Below, piece by piece: positions 1 through 5,283 of a DNA stretch of 5,283 nucleotides. Each line of letters starts with the position of its first letter. Position 1 is the first letter of the stretch. Source of the DNA: Deltaproteobacteria bacterium. GTDB lineage: Bacteria; Desulfobacterota; DSM-4660; Desulfatiglandales; Desulfatiglandaceae. The notes below the pieces were generated by a model that was not told the DNA's origin, made no database searches, and was given only the letters and a program-made list of their open reading frames with translations. Where the stretch lies: the NCBI GenBank assembly GCA_013349725.1, contig DUZB01000032.1, positions 1,354 through 6,636 of the forward strand. Reading direction: 5' to 3'. The translations under genes and the position numbers were made by a program.

Positions 1-2309
1 GCAAAGAACCCGCGAAGATTGCCTGGCTGCAGTGCGTGGGATCACGGGACATCAACAGGTGCGACCATGCGTACTGTTCTTCCGTCTGCTGCATGTATTC
101 GGTCAAAGAGGCGGTGATTGCCAAGGAGCATTCGGATCAGGACCTGGATGCGGCCATCTTTTTCATGGATATGCGCACATACGGTAAGGATTTTGAGCGT
201 TACTACAACCGCGCCAAGGAAGAAAAAGGGGTAAGATTCATCCGTTCAAGGATTCATTCCATCTCGGAAGATCAGGATAGCAAAGACCTCGTTCTGGAGT
301 ATGCCGATGAGGGGGGAGAGTTCCATTCCGAAACCTTTGACATGGTTGTCCTGTCCGTCGGTCTTGAAACCCCGAAAGAGCTCATGGAGACGGCCGGTAA
401 ACTTGGCGTGGAGTTGGATCAGGATACTTTCGTTCAGACCGATACATTTCACCCGGTGGAAACATCCCGAAAAGGAATTTTCGTGTGCGGGGCCTTTCAG
501 GAACCCAAGGACATTCCCTATTCGGTTATGGAAGCAAGTGCCGCAGCCTGCAGCGCGAAGGCGATTCTTTCTTCGGCCAGGGGTACCCTGACGAAGGAGA
601 TTACCTATCCTGAAGAGCGGGATGTCTCTTCCGAGGCGCCGAAGATAGGTGTTTTTGTCTGTAACTGCGGTACCAACATCGGCGGAATTGTGGATGTTCC
701 CGCAGTAGCCCAATACGCCCGCAGCCTTCCCGGGGTGCATTTTGTGGAGGAAAATCTTTTTACCTGCTCCCAGGATACCCAGGAGAAGATGAAAGAAGTG
801 ATTCTGCGGGAAGGACTGAACCGGGTGATTGTTGCGGCATGCACGCCCAGGACCCACGAAGCCCTGTTCCAGGAAACCTTAAGAGATGCAGGGCTGAATA
901 AATACCTTTTCGAAATGGCGAACATTCGAAACCAATGTTCCTGGGTGCACAGCAAGGAAAAGGAAAGTGCCACATTGAAATCAAAAGACCTGGTTCGCAT
1001 GGCAGTGGCCAGGGCACAACTCATTCAGCCCCTTCCCCAGCCGTCCATACAGGTGGATGACAAGGCCCTGGTGATCGGAGGAGGAATTTCGGGTATGACG
1101 GTTGCCCTGGGGCTCGGTGAACAGGGATTTCACACATACCTTGTGGAACAGTCGGACCGATTGGGGGGCAATGCCCTGCGCCTCATTGACACATGGCGGG
1201 GGGAAGATGTGCGTGCCGGTCTTGAGACGATCATTTCTTCGGTGGAAAATCATCCTCTCATTGATATTTTCAAAGATGCAACCATAAAGGAATCCAAGGG
1301 TTTTGTGGGAAACTTTGAGACCACCATTTCCTGCAACGGCAAAGATTCAAGCCTGAAACACGGTGCGGTGATTGTGGCGACCGGGGCTCAAGAACACGCG
1401 CCGGAAGAATATCTTTACGGCGAGGATGAAAGGGTTTTGACCCACCTTGGATTGGATGACGCCCTCAGGGGTGGGGACGAGAGGATCAAAAAGGCCGGGT
1501 CCGCCGTCTTTATCCAGTGTGTGGGGTCAAGAGAGCCGGAAAGGCCCTACTGTTCCAAGGTATGTTGTACCCATTCCATAAAATCAGCTATCGAATTAAA
1601 GGAAATGAATCCGGATATGGATATTTATATCCTCTACAGGGATATTCGGACCTACGGGCAGAGAGAGGAACTCTATAGGGAAGCGCGGCGCAGGGGGGTT
1701 CTCTTCATCCGGTATGATCTTGAACAAAAACCGCTCGTAACAAGAGAGGGAGAAGAGATCTCCGTCGTTGTCCGGGACCATATTCTTGGAAGAGACATCC
1801 GGATTGCTCCTGATTTCGTAGTGCTGGCATCGGCCATCGTTTCCCGGGATAACGGGGAACTGGCCCAGATGTTCAAGCTCTCCCTCAACGAGGATGGGTT
1901 CTTCATGGAAGCCCATGCCAAACTGAGGCCTGTGGAGTTTGCCTCCGACGGCCTCTTTCTGGCCGGCATGGCCCACTACCCCAAACCGATCGAGGAGAGC
2001 ATCGCCCAGGCCCAGGCTGCGGCCTCCCGGGCATCCGTTGTCCTTGCAAAGAAAACCCTTACCGTTGAGGGAGTGGTTTCCCATGTGGACGAACACTACT
2101 GTCTTGGCTGTGGTATCTGTGTGGAAGCGTGTCCATTTGGCGCTGTCAACCTGGTGGAAAGGGAGGGAGGCCGAATGGTTTCCCACGTAGAGGCCGCCCT
2201 GTGCAAGGGATGCGGGTCCTGCGCCGCTGCCTGCCCCACCGGGGCGGCCGTGAATTATCACTATGATGACCAGGAAGTTCTGACGATGGTGAATGCCGCC
2301 CTCAATTGA
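1..2309 (+). CDS. hdrA: Fused HdrA-like FAD/iron-sulfur oxidoreductase, 5'-truncated (two HdrA modules)
   Basis: The reading frame is open from base 3, so the gene starts upstream and the GTG at 36 is not its start; 768 residues are visible. Fragment residues 1 to about 200 are the C-terminal half of a first HdrA module, with QCVGSRD (C11) and the C-x3-CC motif (C25, C29, C30). A second module follows. Its HdrA N-terminal Cys domain has C220, C222, C255, C280 in a PRTH motif and C312 in QCSW. Then come a Rossmann GGGxxG FAD site (359-364), a second QCVGSR (C506) and C-x3-CC (517, 521, 522). The C-terminus is a 2[4Fe-4S] ferredoxin (C700/703/706/710 and C734/737/740/744). The second module lacks NDCAxC and the inserted ferredoxin. 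The likely role is a cytoplasmic electron-bifurcating hub passing electrons between flavin, ferredoxin and MvhD. Family is certain; partner is unknown. It resembles the long HdrA forms of sulfate reducers. Confidence 0.93.
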   Translation, partial: KEPAKIAWLQCVGSRDINRCDHAYCSSVCCMYSVKEAVIAKEHSDQDLDAAIFFMDMRTYGKDFERYYNRAKEEKGVRFIRSRIHSISEDQDSKDLVLEYADEGGEFHSETFDMVVLSVGLETPKELMETAGKLGVELDQDTFVQTDTFHPVETSRKGIFVCGAFQEPKDIPYSVMEASAAACSAKAILSSARGTLTKEITYPEERDVSSEAPKIGVFVCNCGTNIGGIVDVPAVAQYARSLPGVHFVEENLFTCSQDTQEKMKEVILREGLNRVIVAACTPRTHEALFQETLRDAGLNKYLFEMANIRNQCSWVHSKEKESATLKSKDLVRMAVARAQLIQPLPQPSIQVDDKALVIGGGISGMTVALGLGEQGFHTYLVEQSDRLGGNALRLIDTWRGEDVRAGLETIISSVENHPLIDIFKDATIKESKGFVGNFETTISCNGKDSSLKHGAVIVATGAQEHAPEEYLYGEDERVLTHLGLDDALRGGDERIKKAGSAVFIQCVGSREPERPYCSKVCCTHSIKSAIELKEMNPDMDIYILYRDIRTYGQREELYREARRRGVLFIRYDLEQKPLVTREGEEISVVVRDHILGRDIRIAPDFVVLASAIVSRDNGELAQMFKLSLNEDGFFMEAHAKLRPVEFASDGLFLAGMAHYPKPIEESIAQAQAAASRASVVLAKKTLTVEGVVSHVDEHYCLGCGICVEACPFGAVNLVEREGGRMVSHVEAALCKGCGSCAAACPTGAAVNYHYDDQEVLTMVNAALN

Positions 2310-2324
2310 CGATTATAAATTGTT

Positions 2325-2329
2325 GGAGG
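2325..2329 (+). promoter_or_regulatory. Strong Shine-Dalgarno-like GGAGG far upstream of mvhD
   Basis: GGAGG lies in the 77-bp gap between the fused hdrA and mvhD. It is 57 nt upstream of the mvhD ATG, too far to serve it directly, and 12 nt before an ATG at 2342 that opens a 9-codon frame. By contrast the mvhD start has only a weak AGCGAG-like sequence at 2374-2379. The site may drive a leader peptide or be a chance match. No promoter or terminator was seen in this gap. Confidence 0.35.
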
Positions 2330-2341
2330 TCGTTTCACTCC

Positions 2342-2371
2342 ATGCATTCAACCATAAATAAACAACCATGA
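2342..2371 (+). other. Possible 9-codon leader ORF upstream of mvhD
   Basis: ATG at 2342 opens a 9-codon frame (MHSTINKQP) ending at TGA 2369-2371. The stop overlaps a further ATG (2368-2370) in an ATGA arrangement. That second frame runs 8 codons to TGA 2392-2394, just across the mvhD start at 2387. The arrangement could couple translation from the GGAGG at 2325 down to mvhD. Frames this short arise readily by chance and there is no conservation evidence, so this is speculative. Confidence 0.15.
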
Positions 2372-2386
2372 AAAGCGAGTTCTCAA

Positions 2387-2806
2387 ATGGCTGAAGAGTT
2401 TTCTCCCCAAATTGTTACATTCGCCTGTAACTGGTGCGCCTATTCTGCCGCAGACCTGGCGGGCGTCAGCCGGTTTCAGTATCCTCCCAACATGCGCATT
2501 ATACGGGTCATGTGTTCCGGCAGGATCAATCCCAATTTTATTCTCAAGGCCTTTCAAAAGGGCGCCGACGGCGTTCTGGTGGCCGGGTGACATATCGGTG
2601 ACTGTCATTACCTGGATGGTAATGTAAAAGCCGAAAAGATGTTTGACATGACCGTTAAACTGATCAGTATCCTGGGTATAGATACCAACAGGCTGAGACT
2701 CGAATGGATATCTTCAGCCGAGGGTAACCGATTTGCCGAAGTTGCCAGGGAATTTACGGAACAGGTCAGGGCTTTGGGACCTTCCTATTTAACAAAAGCA
2801 GCCTGA
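2387..2806 (+). CDS. mvhD: MvhD/FrhD-type electron-transfer [2Fe-2S] subunit, selenocysteine-containing
   Basis: This is a small soluble iron-sulfur subunit that carries electrons between a hydrogenase, formate dehydrogenase or similar module and HdrA. Read with Sec at the in-frame TGA 2588-2590, it is 139 residues, the usual MvhD length. Family hallmarks are C14-N-W-C17, the [16 protein letters not shown] stretch with C43, [10 protein letters not shown], then U68-HIGDC73HY and the C-terminal [10 protein letters not shown] motif. C14, C17, C43, U68 and C73 are the candidate [2Fe-2S] ligands or redox residues; the family normally has Cys at position 68. ATG 2387 is chosen because an in-frame TGA lies at 2369 and the family N-terminus begins here; its ribosome site is weak. 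It lies 77 bp after the fused hdrA and 45 bp before the short hdrA. A BamF-type MvhD homologue of a class II benzoyl-CoA reductase is an alternative, since that family also carries Sec. Confidence 0.94.
2588..2590 (+). other. Selenocysteine codon (TGA, Sec68 of MvhD)
   Basis: This in-frame TGA falls exactly where MvhD homologues have the Cys of GCHIGDCHY. The frame stays open and family-like for 71 further residues to the stop at 2804-2806. A SECIS-like hairpin starts 15 nt downstream. Together these argue for Sec insertion rather than termination or a nonsense mutation. Confidence 0.93.
2606..2624 (+). promoter_or_regulatory. Bacterial SECIS element of mvhD
   Basis: In the mRNA, CAUUACC (2606-2612) pairs perfectly with GGUAAUG (2618-2624) around the loop UGGAU (2613-2617). 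The stem is 7 bp. The second and third loop bases are G, and 22 nt separate the UGA from the loop, which matches the known bacterial SECIS pattern (hairpin inside the coding region just 3' of the UGA, G in the first two loop bases). It should bind SelB with Sec-tRNA. Confidence 0.87.
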
Positions 2807-2839
2807 TACGGAACATAACCCAAGACAGAGGGTTTAGAC

Positions 2840-2844
2840 AGGAG
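2840..2844 (+). promoter_or_regulatory. Ribosome binding site deciding the hdrA GTG start
   Basis: AGGAG sits 7 nt before GTG 2852, ideal spacing. An in-frame TAA at 2816-2818 blocks any longer start. The GTG is directly followed by the dinucleotide-binding strand [10 protein letters not shown], the expected beginning of the Rossmann fold. This supports GTG 2852 over the internal ATG at 3035, which lies after the Sec codon and would cut off the FAD site. Confidence 0.85.
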
Positions 2845-2851
2845 CAAGAAA

Positions 2852-4384
2852 GTGAAGAAAGACATAGTCGTTATTGGAGGAGGCATCGCCGGGATTCAGG
2901 CATCGCTGGATCTCGCCGAAATGGGGATGAAGGTGCATCTCGTGGAACGGTTGCCCAGTATCGGCGGGAAGATGGCGCAGCTGGATAAGACGTTTCCAAC
3001 CAATGATTGTGCCATCTGAATCCTTTCGCCTAAAATGCTGGATGTCGGTCGACATCCCAATATTGAATTGATGGCCTACTCAGAAGTGGAGAAGGTGGAT
3101 GGGGAGGCAGGTGATTTCAAGGTTACCGTGAGAAGGAAGGCCCGGTATGTGGAAGAGGACCGATGCACGGGCTGCGGGGCATGCAAAGAAAAGTGCCCGA
3201 CTGCACTGCCGGATGTGTTCAATGAAGGCCTGGGAGATCGGAGGGCTATTTACAGCTGGTTTGCACAGGGAATTCCATCCACGCATACCATTGACCCGGA
3301 TCATTGCAGGCAACTGAACGGCAAGAAGTGCGGCATATGCCAGAAAGTCTGCCAGGCCGATGCGGTAAATTTTGAGCAAAAAGACAGAATTGTGGAGATT
3401 GAAGCCGGGGCCATTATTGTGGCCAGCGGATACAAGGTTTTTGATCCCACACGGATTCCGGAGTACCAGTATCGGGAAATCCCCAATGTGATAACCGCCA
3501 TTGAGTTTGAAAGACTGCTCAGCGCCAGTGGTCCCACGGGTGGGCATCTGGACCGGCCATCTGATTTGGCGGTGGAAGCGGAAATTCATGAATTGGAAAA
3601 GAAGGCCGAGAAATCCCGGAAAGCGATTGGTAAATTTGAAGAGAAATACGGGCAGGGTTCGGCTGAATTCTACGAGGCCTTCCAGAATGGCCGGTATGGG
3701 GACGATGAAGATCGAAAGAAGTGGGCGGAAAAATACGTTGCACACCTTGCCATTGTGGAACCGTTAGAGAGGCTCCAAAAGAAAGCGGAGACTTTCTCCG
3801 TGGCCAAGAGACTGGCTTTTATTCAGTGTGTGGGTTCACGGGATTTCCGATTCTACCCATTCTGCTCCGGTTTCTGCTGCATGCATTCCATCAAAGAAGC
3901 CATCATCGCCAATGAGCATGAACGGGAAACAACATCCGTCATATTCGGCATGGATATCCGGGCCGTGGGAAAAGGTTTTGAAGAGTATAAGGTCAGAGGG
4001 GGGAACCAGTCCGGGATCAGCTATATTCGAGGTCGGGTCGCGGAGATTACCCAGGGACCGAATAACAACCCCGTGATAACCTATGAGGATACAAAAGAGA
4101 GACGGGTCAAATCGATCGATTTTGATATGGTGATTCTGGCTACGGCCTGTGCCCCCAATGACGGTGTTGAGGATCTGTCGAAGATTTTGGACATTGAGAT
4201 AAACAGGTTCGGATTTTTCCAGACCGGCACATCGCAACCGCTGGATACGACGCGTCCCGGAATTTTCGCCTGCGGTTGCGCCCATGGGCCCATGGATATT
4301 CCTGAATCTGTCGCACAGGCCAGTGGCGCTGCGGCCAGGGCGGCACAGGTCATCAAGGATTCTACCATGCGCAAAGCATCCTGA
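2852..4384 (+). CDS. hdrA: Short HdrA (module type 1), selenocysteine-containing FAD/iron-sulfur protein
   Basis: This is a 510-residue HdrA homologue read through an in-frame TGA (Sec56). It is a cytoplasmic flavoprotein on a thioredoxin-reductase-like scaffold and the probable site of electron bifurcation. It starts directly with the FAD Rossmann motif (G9, G11, G14). The signature TNDC53AIU56ILSPKM follows, where homologues have NDCAxC. An inserted 2[4Fe-4S] ferredoxin has C105/108/111/115 and C152/160/163/167, the second with an unusual C-x7-C start. A charged helical insert covers about 238-318, then QC326VGSRD and C338-x3-C342C343. The C-terminus is FAD-binding ([30 protein letters not shown]). 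The usual HdrA N-terminal Cys domain and C-terminal ferredoxin are both absent (normal HdrA is about 650 residues), so it probably works with the next gene's product, 14 bp downstream, or with the upstream fused protein. QmoA is similar in size but less likely given the mvhD neighbour. Confidence 0.94.
3017..3019 (+). other. Selenocysteine codon (TGA, Sec56 of HdrA)
   Basis: The TGA sits in TNDCAI-(TGA)-ILSPKM, exactly at the last Cys of the HdrA NDCAxC motif. It forms a C53-x-x-U56 pair beside the flavin domain. The 55 codons before it give an intact Rossmann FAD site with its own start and ribosome site, and the frame after it continues the HdrA fold without a break. A SECIS-like hairpin follows. 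HdrA is a known selenoprotein family in methanogens and some anaerobic bacteria. Confidence 0.93.
3040..3057 (+). promoter_or_regulatory. Bacterial SECIS element of hdrA
   Basis: GGAUGUC (3040-3046) pairs perfectly with GACAUCC (3051-3057) around the tetraloop GGUC (3047-3050). The stem is 7 bp and G-rich. The first two loop bases are G, and 27 nt separate the UGA from the loop, within the usual bacterial SECIS spacing. The element also encodes part of the conserved LDVGRHPN stretch, so it must satisfy both RNA and protein constraints. Confidence 0.88.
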
Positions 4385-4389
4385 AGGAG
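4384..4389 (+). promoter_or_regulatory. Ribosome binding site of the downstream hdrA-like gene
   Basis: AAGGAG overlaps the last base of the upstream TGA stop and lies 9 nt before ATG 4399. This tight packing suggests translational coupling between the short HdrA and the next protein, which would help keep their amounts equal. Confidence 0.8.
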
Positions 4390-4398
4390 TCTGATCCT

Positions 4399-5283
4399 AT
4401 GAGTAAGAAGGAAAAAGAACAGAAGCTGTCGAAAGAGGATCTGCGGATCGGAGTTTTTATCTGTGACTGCGGTTCCAATATTGCCGGGCATCTGGACTGT
4501 AAGGCCGTAACCCAATACGCATCCGGTATCCCCGGAGTGGTGTATGCCAAAGAAAACCTCTATACCTGCTCGGAAGCCGGAATCGGCGAAATACAGAACG
4601 GAATCAGGGAACACAATCTCAATCGGGTGGTTGTGGCCTCCTGTTCGCCCCGTACGCACCAGCCGCTGTTCCAGAGTTCCTGTGCGGCCGCCGATTTAAA
4701 TCCCTATCTCTTTGAAATGGTGAATATCCGGGACCAGTGTTCCTGGGTCCATATGCAGGAAAGAGATGCCGCGACGGCGAAGGCCAAAGACCTGGTGAGG
4801 ATGGGGGTCTCGAAAGCGGCCTTCCTGGAACCGCAGACGGATATTGAGGCATCCTTAAACCCGAGAGTTCTGGTGATTGGCGGCGGAGTTGCCGGTCTGA
4901 CTGCTGCTGAAACCATGGCGGGAATGGGGCTTGAGGTGGTGCTGGTTGAAAAAGAGACGGAACTGGGCGGCCTGTTGACAAAGATCCATCGGGTGGCCCC
5001 GCACGGCGAAGTGGCTTCAGAGAGTATTTCGGAGCTGATCCAGTCGGTTACAAACAGACCGAATATTTCTGTTTATGGTGGCGCCCAGCTGCAGGATGTG
5101 GGCGGCTATATCGGGAATTACGAAGTTACCCTCAGGCGCGACAGCGGGGAGACGGTGCAGGAGAATGTGGGGTGCATCGTGGTGGCTACCGGCGCCGTTC
5201 CGCTTGTTCCAGAAGGGCTGTATGGGTACGACGGGAAAAAAGTCATTACCCAGATGGAGCTGGAAAAAAGACTGAAAGAGGGG
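4399..5283 (+). CDS. hdrA: HdrA-like FAD/iron-sulfur protein (module type 2), 3'-truncated
   Basis: ATG 4399 follows an AAGGAG site, and 295 residues are visible before the window ends. A lysine/glutamate-rich N-terminus (about 1-15) leads into the HdrA N-terminal Cys domain. This shows C22-x-C24-G, YTC57S, SC82SPRTH and QC114SW, all candidate ligands of the noncanonical [4Fe-4S] cluster of that domain, plus extra C34 and C95. The FAD Rossmann motif IGGGVAGL is at 160-167, followed by VEKETELGGLL. The NDCAxC motif and inserted ferredoxin that would follow here in classical HdrA are missing. Residues 17-295 match the second module of the upstream fused gene closely in order and length, so the two are paralogues. 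The rest probably holds QCVGSR, C-x3-CC and perhaps a C-terminal ferredoxin, but this lies outside the window. Likely function: partner of the short Sec-HdrA in a split bifurcating flavoprotein. Confidence 0.92.
   Translation, partial: MSKKEKEQKLSKEDLRIGVFICDCGSNIAGHLDCKAVTQYASGIPGVVYAKENLYTCSEAGIGEIQNGIREHNLNRVVVASCSPRTHQPLFQSSCAAADLNPYLFEMVNIRDQCSWVHMQERDAATAKAKDLVRMGVSKAAFLEPQTDIEASLNPRVLVIGGGVAGLTAAETMAGMGLEVVLVEKETELGGLLTKIHRVAPHGEVASESISELIQSVTNRPNISVYGGAQLQDVGGYIGNYEVTLRRDSGETVQENVGCIVVATGAVPLVPEGLYGYDGKKVITQMELEKRLKEG

Noticed and set aside
36..38. GTG at 36 as the start of the first gene
   Set aside because: The frame is open to the left edge and already encodes conserved HdrA sequence (AWLQCVGSRD), so this Val codon is internal and the true start is upstream.
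246..857. Minus-strand open frame of about 200 codons (also 1596-2261, 3080-3745, 4081-4659)
   Set aside because: These lie opposite clear HdrA coding sequence, show no recognisable family, and have no supporting start context; they are shadows of the real genes.
2588..3019. The two internal TGAs as nonsense mutations, pseudogenes or sequencing errors
   Set aside because: Both fall exactly at conserved Cys positions, both genes stay intact and in frame on either side, and both have SECIS-type hairpins. Random damage would not give this pattern twice.
2588..3019. TGA recoded as Trp or Gly genome-wide
   Set aside because: Three genes here use TGA as their true stop, and the internal TGAs sit at Cys positions and not at Trp or Gly positions.
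3035..3037. ATG 3035 as the start of the short hdrA
   Set aside because: It lies after the Sec codon, has no good ribosome site, and would remove the FAD-binding Rossmann motif encoded in the same frame from GTG 2852.
2606..3057. The hairpins at 2606-2624 and 3040-3057 as transcription terminators
   Set aside because: They lie inside coding sequence, lack a following U-run, and are placed at SECIS distance from a recoded TGA.
4385..4398. AGGA-GTCTGA-TCCT hairpin over the ribosome site of the fourth gene
   Set aside because: Only 4 bp, easily expected by chance, and too close to TGA 4382 for a SECIS. Reading through that TGA meets another stop (4400-4402) after five codons.
5075..5275. Plus-strand 66-codon frame near the right edge
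   Set aside because: It overlaps the fourth hdrA-like gene in another frame, and its composition (Trp, Arg and Met rich) is not protein-like.

Overview
The window is a dense, one-strand (+) run of four genes, all of the electron-bifurcating heterodisulfide reductase / MvhD family. In order they are: a 5'-truncated fused HdrA-like flavoprotein (to 2309), an MvhD-type electron-transfer subunit (2387-2806), a short HdrA (2852-4384), and the start of another HdrA-like protein that runs off the 3' end (4399-5283). Gaps are 77, 45 and 14 bp with no terminator-like structure between them, so this reads as one operon. About 97% of the window is coding and no stretch over 300 bases lacks a gene.

The main point is that two genes are interrupted by in-frame TGA codons that are best read as selenocysteine. 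In mvhD the TGA (2588-2590) replaces the family Cys of the G-C-HIGDCHY motif. In the short hdrA the TGA (3017-3019) replaces the last Cys of the NDCAxC motif. In both, reading through restores a full-length, family-consistent protein. Both TGAs are followed, 22 and 27 nt later, by the apical loop of a perfect 7-bp hairpin with G in the first two loop positions, as expected for bacterial SECIS elements. Automated callers would break both genes: mvhD would become a 67-residue fragment and hdrA would lose its FAD-binding N-terminus.

The HdrA proteins come in two module types. Module type 1 has a Rossmann FAD fold, NDCAxU and an inserted 2[4Fe-4S] ferredoxin. Module type 2 has the Cys-rich HdrA N-terminal domain and a Rossmann fold, but no NDCAxC and no inserted ferredoxin. 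The first gene carries the tail of one module fused to a type 2 module. The third and fourth genes look like the same pair kept as separate proteins. mvhD lies between the fused and the split version.

The likely host is an anaerobic, selenoprotein-rich bacterium, most plausibly a Desulfobacterota sulfate reducer or syntroph, where Sec-containing HdrA and MvhD are known. This is inferred from gene content and moderate GC; no taxonomic marker is present. The proteins should form a soluble flavin/iron-sulfur electron-transfer hub (flavin-based electron bifurcation or confurcation). The catalytic partner (hydrogenase, formate dehydrogenase, HdrBC, or a class II benzoyl-CoA reductase module) is not in the window, so the physiological substrate cannot be assigned.
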